NCBI GenBank assembly: GCA_030762895.1
Contig: CM061063.1
Span: 105,484,210-105,548,209, forward strand
Direction of reading: 5' to 3'
Length of the DNA: 64,000 nt
Origin: Sophora flavescens
Taxonomy: Eukaryota > Streptophyta > Magnoliopsida > Fabales > Fabaceae
Part shown: in pieces, positions 44,834 to 54,300 of the stretch
How positions within the stretch are numbered: position 1 is the first letter of the stretch
How the letters are laid out: every line of letters begins with the position of its first letter
Notes under the pieces: generated by a model
Seen by the model: only the letters and a program-made list of their open reading frames with translations
Databases searched by the model: none
Told to the model about the DNA's origin: nothing
Made by a program: the position numbers and the translations under genes

Positions 44834-45298
44834 GAGTGATTTCTAGTATAAACTGAATAAAGTTAAACAGCTGATAAGTCATACCTGATCTGAGGGTTTA
44901 AAAATGATTCTGGGTTTCCTGGTCCACCGCAGCTTCCGTCTAGTTTTGAGTTGAGATTTCAATCGAGTAGTTGGGAATAATGAAAGTAAAGTAATGAAGT
45001 AGTGGTTTATTTATGGACAGTAGTTAAGTACATAGAACCGGGTGAATGCACACTCAAGCATTCGCTAAGCAAAAGCTTAGATCTTCTTAAAGAGAAGAGA
45101 GAATTGAAAATTCTTTTTCATTCTCCCTTTGCCCTGGCATAGAGGGGCTTATTTATACACGCAGAGTCACTAAGGAAATTACGGAAAAGTCCTTACATTA
45201 TTTCTGCTTTACAATCAATCAGGCAACTTTAATAATTTATAATGACGTCATGGCTTACGTCATTCTTCCAATAATGCTTGATGACGTCGTTGCTTATG
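44834..45298 (-). promoter_or_regulatory. caulimovirid intergenic promoter, leader and polyadenylation signal
   Basis: On the minus strand, in order: two as-1-like boxes (45282-45301 and 45243-45262), a TATA box (TATAAATA, about 45150-45157), a CT-rich stretch (about 45070-45125, TTCTCTCTTCTCTTT), AATAAA at 45006-45011, and a leader of about 290 nt to the movement-protein ATG. The RNA start is expected near 45120, so AATAAA lies about 110 nt inside the RNA, matching the short terminal redundancy of pararetroviral RNA. Confidence 0.7.
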
Positions 45299-45301
45299 TC
45301 A
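45243..45301 (-). promoter_or_regulatory. two as-1-like elements
   Basis: Minus strand TGACGTAAGCCATGACGTCA (45243-45262) and TGACATAAGCAACGACGTCA (45282-45301), 39 nt apart. The first has the two TGACG blocks with 7-nt spacing found in the CaMV 35S as-1 element, which binds TGA bZIP factors and responds to salicylate and auxin. Confidence 0.7.
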
Positions 45302-45628
45302 TTCTTCAATAATTGCTTCGTCTGAGTCTTTATCGTCTTGCCGACAGTCTAGTTGCTTCACGCATCTCTCGCATTTGTGATTGCCATTCTCTTTAATCAT
45401 TGCACATAATAAGTCAAGGACAGTTGGTTGATAATTCATTGAAAGTCCTTGTAGCGTGTAGAATGGTAATTCGAAGTTTGTAAGTAATGCGAGATCTCTT
45501 TCTCTAATCAATTTACCACTGGTTTTGCTGAGCAGTAGAGTATGTGGACCTTTGAACAGTGCTTTTATGAAAGAGTCCTTTCCAATGAGCTGGCATTGAG
45601 TGAAAATGCTTGCTAGTTGATTAGCCAT
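45299..45628 (-). CDS. caulimovirid ORF downstream of transactivator, 109 aa
   Basis: Starts 15 nt after the transactivator stop. It has a Cys cluster near the end (HKCERCVKQLDC) and an acidic tail. I recognise no family. The last bases overlap the distal as-1-like box, so coding and promoter sequence are packed together. Confidence 0.5.
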   Translation of the reverse strand: MANQLASIFTQCQLIGKDSFIKALFKGPHTLLLSKTSGKLIRERDLALLTNFELPFYTLQGLSMNYQPTVLDLLCAMIKENGNHKCERCVKQLDCRQDDKDSDEAIIEE

Positions 45629-45643
45629 TATTGTAATAATTTT

Positions 45644-46510
45644 TTATTCATCATAAGTTTCTCCAGTAGGTTCGTCTCTCATAGAGAAACTATTATTGCT
45701 AACGCCAATGAAAATCAAGTTCTTTGTGGGTTGCTTAGTTGAAAAGTCTGGGTAAGTCGAATAGAACTTTAGAAAGATAGTTCTATCTTTTGCGACATTC
45801 TTTTGGTAGTTCTGGATGGCTTCTTTCAAATTATAAGGAAATAATTTGATTTCTTCTAAGTTTTGGCTTAGGTAGAGACATTCAATAAGTCCAAACTGGA
45901 ACATATTAAATGTGAAAATCGATGTGGCTCCTGGAGTAATTACGGCCTTAACACCGAAAATGTTTCGGTTGACCATGTAAAAACAGTTAATCTTTTCCTT
46001 GTCAGACCAGTTGGTCAATCTTTTTAAGTGTTCAAAAAAAATTTCTTTTGAAAACTGAGTTTGTAGTTCATGTTCTTTTCGTGATGGGATCTGATAGTCA
46101 TCAATGGAAGAGGGAATTCTTCCAAGTATTCTTAATGAAGTCTTTTGTGCTGGTGGAGTCTTTATTGTTTCTGAAAAAGTTCTTGGGCCAAGATACACTT
46201 CCTTGCCCTTGCTTTGTTCATTCTGATAGTCTATCAGTGCCTTTTCTGCTTCTTCTTGGGTGTGAAATCCTTTATGATGGACTCCAGAAATTCCTATGCA
46301 GTGGGGTGCTGCTTTGTGCCATTCATTGTAGACACCGGGGTGTGGTCCATTGAAGATAGTATACCATTTTTCACCAGTGCTTTCCTGTGCTTGTTGTTTG
46401 ACAGTCTTCATAGGGTCTTCCTTGATAGGCATTCTTTGTAGTTGAAATTTTAGTACATCAATATTTGTTCTGATTAAATCAAGCTCCATCATTTTTTGCT
46501 TCTCGAGCAT
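45644..46510 (-). CDS. caulimovirid transactivator/viroplasmin, 288 aa
   Basis: Residues about 48-100 form the RNase H1-like viroplasmin N-terminal domain (KWYTIFNGPHPGVYNEW, HKGFHTQEEAEKAL), diagnostic for the inclusion-body transactivator (ORF VI in CaMV). In the family it builds viral factories and allows reinitiation on the polycistronic RNA, in line with the many overlapping small frames here. It is shorter than CaMV P6 (520 aa) and appears open throughout. The start overlaps the RT frame by 32 nt. Confidence 0.85.
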   Translation of the reverse strand: MLEKQKMMELDLIRTNIDVLKFQLQRMPIKEDPMKTVKQQAQESTGEKWYTIFNGPHPGVYNEWHKAAPHCIGISGVHHKGFHTQEEAEKALIDYQNEQSKGKEVYLGPRTFSETIKTPPAQKTSLRILGRIPSSIDDYQIPSRKEHELQTQFSKEIFFEHLKRLTNWSDKEKINCFYMVNRNIFGVKAVITPGATSIFTFNMFQFGLIECLYLSQNLEEIKLFPYNLKEAIQNYQKNVAKDRTIFLKFYSTYPDFSTKQPTKNLIFIGVSNNSFSMRDEPTGETYDE

Positions 46511-48254
46511 TTCTTGGTATTGAAATGCCTTGGTATGTCTTCAGTTGTTGATTGCTCCATTCTCTTGACAAAATATCTGCAAGAATATTTTTATCTGCCT
46601 TAATGTGAGAGATTGAGTAATTGTATTCGGCAAGTTTCATTTGCCATCTAATCAATCGTCCTTGTTTATAAGTTCCTTTATGATTTAAGTTCTTAAAACT
46701 CGCGACATAAGTCGAGTCGGTTCGGACTATAAAGTCCTTATCCAGTATATAAATCCGATGTTTTTCCAACATACGGATCAAAGCCAATGTCTCTTTTTCA
46801 TGAGTGGGATAATTAATCTCACTATCTGAAAAATTTCCTGACATATATCGGCACAGTAATTCATTTTTTGTTCCAGGGGGTTTGGCTTTCATAACACCTC
46901 CCCAACAGTCATTTGAGGCATCAGTCTCAATAATTATTTCATCATCATCCGAAGGATGATATAGCTCAGGAAGATTCCGGCATAAGTCTTTCATTTTTAT
47001 AATAAGTCTATCATCATCATCAGTCCATGTCCAGATAGCATCCTTCTTTAATTTTTGTTGAAGGATTCTTCTTTCTGCTGCAAGATTCTTGATAAAACCT
47101 TCATTTGAAATATATGTTAGTAGTCCAAGAAATCTTTGTAATTCTTTTTTATCTTTTAAAGTTGTTGGAAAACTTTGCAGTTTTTCTAGTACATGTCGTT
47201 GCATTATTATTTTTCCTTTTTCGATTTCTAATCCTAAATAATTAATTCTATTCTGGGCTAGGACAGCTTTCTTCTTGCTTAAGACTATTCCATGTTCATA
47301 ACATTTGTTAAGAACGAATTCAATCTTTTTAAAATGATAATCTAATCCTTTATTCGAAAAGATTAATATATCATCAATATAAATAAGACAAAAGTCTTTA
47401 AACTCCTTAAGTATTGAATCTATTCTTCGTTGGAAGATTCCAGGTGATTGCTTTAATCCCATTGGGAGTACATTCCATTCATATTGACCTTGAGGACAAC
47501 TGAATGCTGTTAGTGCCTTTGATTCTTCAGTCAATCTAATTTGGTAAAATCCTGATTTACAATCGAAGGTGCTAAACCAATCCATGTTTCTAATTCTTTC
47601 AATAATTAAGTCTTTCCTTGGAAGAAAGTAGGCGTCTCCTTCCATGGCATCATTAATTTGTTTATAATTGATTACCATCCTTCTTTTACCTCTTTTTATT
47701 TCATTATGATTCTCTACATAAAAGGCTGGTGCAGAGTGTTTACTAGTTGATGGTCTAATTAATCCTTTTTTACACATTTCATCGATGTCCTTTTCAAATT
47801 CATCTCTATCTTGTTTTGTATAAATCATTGGTTTACATTTTACTTCCTTTGTGGGGTCTTTTAGTTTTAATTCAACTAATTCAGTATTTTTATTAATTCT
47901 GGGGTCTAGAGGGTTTTCGCTACAAACCTTTTCTAGAAGTTCTTCTATATGAGCTGGTATTATTCTATTTGGTTCCAAATTAACTAATATATGGCGGATT
48001 TTTGTGCATATTGAGCTAATAATCTCACCACGTTTCAGCTGTTGAAACTTTGATGAAAAAGTACATGTAGAAGTATGAATAATTGGTATTTTGATAATTT
48101 CTCTTTTTTGTTTTTGATAAATATATGGAGTTCGCAAAGTAATATATTTTAAATATTGACAAAATGGTTGATATAACCGTAAGAAATTATTACCAATAAT
48201 TATATCAATTCCTGTTTCTTGTTTATATATTGTTGGTATTATAAATATTTTTTC
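46479..48254 (-). CDS. caulimovirid reverse transcriptase-RNase H (5' end out of frame with protease)
   Basis: Uninterrupted from 48137 in ATG terms and open from about 48254. It carries KGLIRPSTSKHSAPAF, RMVINYKQINDA, WFSTFDCKSGFYQI, LPMGLKQSPGIFQRR and the catalytic YIDDIL box, then RNase H with ETDASNDCWGGV, THEKETLALI and VRTDSTYV. This makes the viral DNA from the pregenomic RNA in living relatives. The protease lies upstream in another frame, so a frameshift near 48254 separates the two halves of pol. Confidence 0.9.
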   Translation of the reverse strand, partial: EKIFIIPTIYKQETGIDIIIGNNFLRLYQPFCQYLKYITLRTPYIYQKQKREIIKIPIIHTSTCTFSSKFQQLKRGEIISSICTKIRHILVNLEPNRIIPAHIEELLEKVCSENPLDPRINKNTELVELKLKDPTKEVKCKPMIYTKQDRDEFEKDIDEMCKKGLIRPSTSKHSAPAFYVENHNEIKRGKRRMVINYKQINDAMEGDAYFLPRKDLIIERIRNMDWFSTFDCKSGFYQIRLTEESKALTAFSCPQGQYEWNVLPMGLKQSPGIFQRRIDSILKEFKDFCLIYIDDILIFSNKGLDYHFKKIEFVLNKCYEHGIVLSKKKAVLAQNRINYLGLEIEKGKIIMQRHVLEKLQSFPTTLKDKKELQRFLGLLTYISNEGFIKNLAAERRILQQKLKKDAIWTWTDDDDRLIIKMKDLCRNLPELYHPSDDDEIIIETDASNDCWGGVMKAKPPGTKNELLCRYMSGNFSDSEINYPTHEKETLALIRMLEKHRIYILDKDFIVRTDSTYVASFKNLNHKGTYKQGRLIRWQMKLAEYNYSISHIKADKNILADILSREWSNQQLKTYQGISIPRNAREAKNDGA

Positions 48255-48491
48255 TTATATTATCAAAGTAATTCGTTTTGCTATATAATACAAAGAATGT
48301 ATTGATCCATCAGCAATTTGTATTTTTAATGGTTTTTCCAATCGTTCCCAATTATCAATCAATGCTTCTGTTGCAAGGCATAGACTTGCTCCAGTATCTA
48401 TATAGGCTTCTGTTACATTTTTACTTTTTTCTATCAATATTTTTATATAGGTACTATTCTGATTTTCCTTCTTCTGAAGATAATTTATCAT
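48255..48491 (-). pseudogene. caulimovirid aspartic protease segment (frameshifted from RT)
   Basis: Contains the active-site YIDTGASLC (D-T-G) and the downstream LKIQIADGS block of pararetroviral proteases, which cut the Pol and coat polyproteins. It overlaps the coat-protein end by 38 nt, as pol does in relatives. The frame ends at 48255 through an indel; RT continues in the neighbouring frame. Confidence 0.82.
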
Positions 48492-49862
48492 CTGTATATT
48501 CGTATATACTTATATCTGAATCACTTAATTCTTCTTCGAGTGGTTCTAGTTCATATATCTGGAAAACGTGTTTTATTATTTTTGATTTTTCCTTAAAGTC
48601 TTTTTCTTTTCTTTGAGGGCATTCATTAGCATAATGTCCTTCGACATTACATATCCAACAGACACATTTCTTTTTTCCCTTAGGACAGTATTTCCTAGGT
48701 GTTGATTTCTTTCTTCTAAAGTATTTCTTTTTATTATTTTTATAATAATTTTTCTTTCTAGAATAAGTCTTTCGTAGATTTGGTTTCTTGTAATATTTTT
48801 TCTTTCTTTTATATATTTTATCACAACCATGTTTCCCTGGTTTTTCTATATCTGGGATGTCACAACAAATGACAGTACTTCCTCTATTCAATTGTCTAAT
48901 TGTTTCTCTATTCAAACATTGTTCCTTAAGTTCTTGATATAAGAGTTTGATAACTCCTCCTAAAGTATTTGCTGTTTCTTCGGGTTTTAATTCCCAAAGT
49001 TTATTAATCTTTGAATTTAATGGATAAGGTAATTTATCTATAAAGATATATTTATATATTTCTTTAGAGTCTTCATCTAGTTGATAATAGTATTTTTGAT
49101 ATTCACAAATGAAACTTTCTATTTGACACATATCACATATTTGCATTCTATTAAGATGGGATTTGGCATTTTCGATTAGAGCTTTATTTGTCTTTTCTCT
49201 TTGTTCCAATAAATTATATCCTAAAAATTCTTGGTGTATTAGTGTCATTATTAATTTAACATAGTCTGAGCTATTATCTACCATTCTTCCAAAATTAATC
49301 CATTCTGCATCCTTAATACTTAATAAGAATTTTTGTACATTTCCTGTTGTTTAAATCTTTCATCGGTTAAAATTATTAAGATTATTTCATTCGTCCATCT
49401 TAAAAGTACATCTTCTTTATTTCTAAGACAGTCAAGGTCGAGTACATTTCCTGTATTATGGTATCGGGGTTTAAATTCTTCTTGAACTTTTGTCCATTTA
49501 TTATTATTTTTTCTTGCATAACCTTTATTATACATTGTTTCAGTTTCATATTTATCCCATGCTCCTTCGGGTGTATATTTGTATTCTTCCCATTTCCTTT
49601 TAGGGCTTTTTCCACTATATTCACCTCTTTCCATTTTTATATGATTTTCTTCAGATTCTGAAGATGAACTATAATTTAAGATTATTTCCTCTGTGTCTTT
49701 TATATTAATTCTTCCGATGTTGTGTATTTGATTATTTTCTTCTTCAACTATTTTGAGTTGTTCTAATAATTGTTGAATTTCTTCTATATCATTTGATTTT
49801 CTTAATGTTTCCATATACTCTGCTTTTAGCCCCTCCATGATGATACAGGTGTAGGTATCCAT
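48454..49862 (-). pseudogene. caulimovirid coat protein (one frameshift)
   Basis: The N-terminal half (49320-49862) is acidic and Ser-rich (SSSSESEEN) and enters the capsid core. The C-terminal half (48454-49284) has the rest of the core (LIHQEFLG, LPYPLNSKI), a long Lys/Arg-rich RNA-binding stretch, the CCHC zinc finger CWICNVEGHYANEC and an acidic end, the usual caulimovirid coat-protein layout. A single indel between about 49320 and 49345 divides the two. Confidence 0.85.
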
Positions 49863-50221
49863 GAAGATTCTTGTTCTTGTTTAATTATTATTTTTGATTT
49901 TCTGGATTCTAAAATTTCTTCCAATTCATTTTTTGTTATACATCTGTTATTTTCTTCATAATCTAAAAGATCTTTTAGTTGGTTTAAAATAATTTTTATT
50001 TTAATAATGTCTTCATTTTCGTCTATTTCTTTTCCTTTACTAATATTGTTTAAGGTTTCTTTAATATTTTCTATTTCATTTTTTCCTTTATGTGTTTTAT
50101 TGTAAGTGTAATTTGCAATTTTATCAGTGTTTTCAATTAAGTGAATAATATTTTTATTAATTTCTTTCAAAATTCTTTCTAATTCCTTGAATCCTGATTC
50201 TAGTTCTTCAGATAATCCCAT
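49826..50221 (-). CDS. virion-associated-like protein, 131 aa
   Basis: N-terminal coiled coil (ELERILKEINKNIIHLIEN) and a short Pro-containing C-terminus (PTPVSSWRG) in the slot just before the coat protein. The CaMV ORF III protein, a coiled-coil virion-anchored protein, has this position, size and layout. It overlaps the coat-protein start by 37 nt and shares one base with the preceding stop (TAATG). Assigned by position and shape, not by strong sequence motifs. Confidence 0.6.
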   Translation of the reverse strand: MGLSEELESGFKELERILKEINKNIIHLIENTDKIANYTYNKTHKGKNEIENIKETLNNISKGKEIDENEDIIKIKIILNQLKDLLDYEENNRCITKNELEEILESRKSKIIIKQEQESSWIPTPVSSWRG

Positions 50222-50382
50222 TATCCTATATAATTTTCTAATTCTTGTTTTAATTTTCTTATTCTTTTTCTGACCAATTCTTGATGATAAATAATATATT
50301 CATTTTGTTCTAATTTTTCTAATATTTCTAAGTATTTTCTTAGCTCGTGTATAATTTGTTTTAGTTCCAAAATTCTATTCAT
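50221..50382 (-). CDS. small caulimovirid ORF, 53 aa, coiled coil
   Basis: ATG at 50382, stop at 50221 sharing a base with the next ATG (TAATG). The frame is charged and helical (IIHELRKYLEILEKLEQNE). It is the first viral frame after the left-in-transcript junction. Unknown function; tight coupling to the next gene supports it being real. Confidence 0.5.
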   Translation of the reverse strand: MNRILELKQIIHELRKYLEILEKLEQNEYIIYHQELVRKRIRKLKQELENYIG

Positions 50383-50463
50383 TATTAAAATAAAATTATT
50401 ATAATAGTTTTATACTTTATACGATGTCAAGTGTCGGCAAATTGTGTTCAATTAGCTTTTCTG

Positions 50464-50472
50464 TAAAAGATA
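50464..50472. repeat. 9-bp target duplication TAAAAGATA (right)
   Basis: Partner of 42670-42678. Confidence 0.8.
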
Positions 50473-50524
50473 TCCATAGAAAAAGCATCACATCATTAGA
50501 GACTGAGACTTGATTGTACAGTAA

Positions 50525-50815
50525 GAAAATGCAGGAGAGGAAGACAATAGAAATATGAATTCATTGGCTATTTCTTTGGGAATTAGGGATTCAGACTCTT
50601 CAGGAGACTAGCTATAATATTTGTATTAATCGTCAGATTGAAGGAATATAATGAAAGATCAAATATTTCCACTTATAATGGATTTTTAATTCTGAATCAA
50701 AACAAGAAATAAATAAAGAGGTAAATATAAAAATATTATGAGATAATATCATATCTCCTAATTTAGGATAATCATTCATCACACATTAATATATGGATAT
50801 TTATAACATTATTAT
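50525..50815 (+). repeat. dispersed repeat, copy 2
   Basis: Homologous with 36590-36799, with an additional central segment of about 80 bp. Confidence 0.8.
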
Positions 50816-51057
50816 CATTATTTTATCAAATATAATTTTTAATAATAAATTTCAAAAAGGAAATCAACCCATTCTAAAAGTACTTAGTTAGATACAGTGT
50901 ATAAACACCCAAAAAAAAAAAACACTCATCTAATACTTATTTTTGCTTTACCCAGTAGGCTTAAGGAAATAATAATAAAATTATTACAATTTTGTATTTT
51001 ATTTTATTTTTCCTTGTATATTTTAATTTTAATGATCACATCAAAACGCACAGCTGT
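50816..51057. other. AT-rich upstream region of the kinesin gene
   Basis: Presumed core promoter of the downstream gene; no certain TATA box. Confidence 0.4.
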
Positions 51058-51308
51058 ATGGCTTCGTTAGCGTCTCAAAGAAGTGTCACAAACGAAAACG
51101 ACTCTGTAATAAGGAGCGCGATAAAAGATATTTTGAAATCTCGTCTTTCTTCTTCTAACGGCTACTTCTATCTACTTCTTCTACTACTTCTTTTTCTCAC
51201 TCTTCTTCAAAATTCAACGCTCTCCTTCGTAATTCTCTCCGATTTCTCGTTTTCACGGTGAATCCAGATTCAGATTGAAGCTTTCGTTTTCGTTTTCGTT
51301 TTCATCGA
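51058..51308 (+). promoter_or_regulatory. 5' leader of kinesin gene with a possible uORF and CT-rich tract
   Basis: An ATG at 51058 opens a 67-codon frame ending at 51261. If transcribed, it would be an upstream ORF; composition after codon 40 is just CT repeats (Leu-rich). The main ATG at 51309 follows TTTTCGTTTTCATCGA. The leader contains the MSA box listed separately. Confidence 0.4.
51154..51163 (+). promoter_or_regulatory. MSA-type element (G2/M)
   Basis: TCTAACGGCT fits the mitosis-specific activator consensus YCYAACGGYY bound by three-repeat MYB proteins in plant B-type cyclin and kinesin promoters. It is 145 nt upstream of the predicted start codon. A single copy is suggestive only. 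Confidence 0.5.
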
Positions 51309-54300
51309 ATGGCTTCGAACCAATTTGATGGCGCCAAGTCTCACGCAGGGTCAAACCCGGTTCGAAAGGTTCGGGTCGTGGCCAAGATCCGAGGATTTTC
51401 GGATTGGGTTTCGGTGAACAAACCACAAGGTGAAAATTCAGAGGGTGTAACCATCTCCTTCGGAGAACAATCTTCTAGGTATGGTCAATTTCTGAGTTCC
51501 AATGTTTGAGAGTGTTTCGGTTGTGTTTGTGGTTGCGGTTGAATTCAAAATTGCGGGAAAAAATCATGCCTGATGCATGCATGTAGAATTGCGGTTTTGG
51601 GATTTAAATTGAGCTTTATGGATTTTGTTGAAGATTGTAAACCCTAAACCTCTTTGGCATCTTAATTTGAGCTTTGATGTTTGTCGTTTTTGAATTGTGC
51701 AACAAAGTTACGAGAATTGGATTTTTCATCATAAGTTGCAGCTGAATACTAAAACTTAATTTTCGGTCTTAATTTTGAAATTTCAGCTCTTTTAGGTCTG
51801 GAGAGGTTGGATTTTTTTTTTTTTTATTATTTTAAATTTTAAATTTAACCATCATGAATAATTTTATGGTAAGCTCCCTCTGATGAAAGCTTATGGCTTC
51901 TAGTAGTAGTTGCAGCTAAGCTGTCAATTTATCAGTATTTTATCGATTCTGTGTTGTGAGTCACTGTTGTTGTAAGGGTCATGGCTCTTACAGAAGTTAA
52001 CCATGGTGGTGGCTGGTGCAGTCGGTATATGGTGGACTATTGCTATGAGGAACGTGAAGAGAATGAAATGATATATTTAAGAGAGGTGAAGCCTCTTATT
52101 TCAGCAGTTTTCGAAGGTCATAACAGCACTGTTATAGCATATGGAGCTAGAGGCAGTGGAAAGACCCACTTGATTCAGGTTTGACTCGGTTACTCATTCT
52201 AGATTCTTTTTTTTTTTTTTTCAATGAATAATGTTGATGTTAGTTTCTATGGAGTTCTGTATGTATGCTAAGTGCTAACAATTCCTTTGCTCTTCAAGGG
52301 TTCTGATGAGAGTCCGGGTTTAGCAGTGCTTTCTATCGCTGAGTTTCTCTCAATGGCTGAGAAAAATGGGAAATCTATAGCTATTTCTTTCTATGAGATT
52401 GATCATCAGGAGCATGCTGTTGACTTATTAAATCCAGAACAAACACCAATTATGGTTTTTGAAGATCGTGGGAGAATTCAGTTTAAAGGACTTACTCAAG
52501 TAAAGTCTTTCATGCTTCTCAGTTTGTCAAACTAGAAAAAATGAAAATCTCAAACATGGACTGCAGACAAGTAATATGGGGCTATTTGTTATGTTTTTTG
52601 TTGCAGATTCCTGTGAAATCCATTGCTGAGTTTCAGAATTTGTACTTAACTGCATCTTCTGCACGAAAAGCAGCTCCAAAAAAAGGCTATGAACATGCTC
52701 GTAGAAGCCACATGGGATTAATTGTGCATGTCTTTTCTCAGAACGAAACCACAGAAACTGGTCTTGTGAGCAAAATGAATTTTGTTGATTTGGCAGGTTA
52801 TAATCTTCACCCAATTGAAAGATGTCAAATAATTTTTTTCCCAACTCGTAATGACTTTTAAAATTTGACTAACAGTTTTATACTTTTATCATCAGGTTAT
52901 GAAGATTGCAGGAGGAAAAGTAGCGATGGCTCTTGCCTTGCTGAGATTAACAAAATTAACAAGTCTATTTATGCCTTACTGAATGTTTGTCATGCGTTGA
53001 GCACCAATGATAATCGGGTTCCCTACCGGGAAAGCAAACTTACACGCATGTTGCAGGATACATTGAGAGGGACTAGCAAAATTTTGATGGTTGCCTGTTT
53101 GGTAATCATGACCGTGCTTTTCAGTTCAAAATTTATTTTCTCGTTCTTAGTTTTCTGCATTCTTTCGTGTCAGTAATTTAATTTTGATTTTTGTCCTTTT
53201 CTTTTCTATATTGTGAATTTAGAACCCATCATTTTGCCAAGATACTATTTACATGGTGAGCTTAGCATCACGGTCATGTCAATGGAAACATCAGACACCC
53301 TTAGATTCCACAAAGAAAAGTGAAAGTTCAGCAAGAAAGATGGTGTCATCTCAAAAGAGCCAGACACCCTTAGATTCCGCAAAGAAAGGTGAAAGTTCAG
53401 CAAGAAAGATGGTGTCCTCTCAAAAGAGCCAGACACCCTTAGATTCCGCAAAGAAAGGTGAAAGTTCAGCAAGAAAGATGGTGTCCTCTCAAAAGAGCCA
53501 GACACCCTTAGATTCCGCAAAGAAAGGTGAAAGTTCAGTAAGAAAGACAGTGACTTCTCAAAAGAGCCAGCTACCCAAAAGTATTTCAACAACAGCAAAG
53601 ACATCAACTGGCTCCAGTTCACGTCCCAAAAGTATTTCAACAACAGCAAAGACATCAACTGGCTCCAGTTCACGAATATATGAAAAGAAAGCTGCTGTTG
53701 CGAAGTCTGCAAAGAAAGGAAGGTTTGTAGTGAATTGTTATATATATTTATATTTTATTAGGTTAAATTCTAATTTTTTTTCATTTTTATTGGTATCTGT
53801 TTGTGGATACTTAATTTTTTTCCCCTTTTAATTGAAGGAAATTATTTGTTGAAGCCAGCCATTCTGCTAAAGCTGATGAGGTATCATTTTTTTTTCTCGG
53901 TAAACATTTGTGCTTTTTTTTTTCAGTTTATGTCACCTTATCTCTCTGTCTCTCTATGTGTGCATACTCTTGGGGATATTTTACTTACAAGATATTAAAT
54001 ACTAACCAAATACTAAAACTCAGCTTTACTTAGTATTCATGGATTTTAATGTAGGCAAGGTCCTTTTCAGCTACGGATTCAACCTTTAAAACTTCAAAGC
54101 CGGAAGAGGTAAAAGTTTTTGTTGATAATTTATTTCTTATTTATCGATCAGGACAATTGAGGTGGAGAACAGAATTGTATGATTATTCTTAATCATAAGT
54201 AGGGACTATTTGAGGTGGTAGCATTAATGGGATAAAATTATTTCGTGTAGGAAATTTCTATTGCACATATTACCCAAGCATCAGAACCTTTGCTGGTAAT

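Larger units (their letters stand above)
42756..50390 (-). mobile_element. endogenous pararetrovirus (Caulimoviridae), near genome length
   Basis: About 7.6 kb with one set of caulimovirid genes on the minus strand. Circular order from the promoter: movement protein, three small ORFs, tRNA-Met primer site, a 78-aa ORF, (junction), a 53-aa ORF, virion-associated-like protein, coat protein, protease, RT-RNase H, transactivator, a 109-aa ORF, intergenic promoter. No integrase is encoded, as usual for the family. Separate CP, pol and TAV genes plus a movement-protein gene right after the promoter resemble soymoviruses and caulimoviruses rather than badna-, petu- or florendoviruses. Coat protein and protease-RT are each broken by a frameshift; most other frames are open, so the copy is not very old. 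Confidence 0.88.
42679..50463. mobile_element. TIR element with 9-bp TSD enclosing an endogenous caulimovirid
   Basis: The left end GAGTTTTGCTAAATTGACACAG and the reversed right end CAGAAAAGCTAATTGAACACA are imperfect inverted repeats. Homology continues for about 55 bp through GACAC...TTGACAC/TTGACAT. The element is flanked by the perfect 9-bp repeat TAAAAGATA. Only about 75 bp on each side are non-viral; everything between is caulimovirid sequence. No transposase frame is present. Either the virus inserted in a small MITE of the same family as 41914-42501, or a Mutator-like pair of ends carried the viral DNA here as cargo. Confidence 0.7.

Noticed and set aside
42679..50463. Autonomous Mutator transposon
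   Set aside because: No transposase (MURA-type) frame between the TIRs; all long frames are caulimovirid.
51977..52021. Longer exon 2 of the kinesin gene starting at 51977
   Set aside because: In phase with a usable AG, but adds 15 residues in the middle of a conserved strand of the motor; the acceptor at 52021 gives a better family fit.
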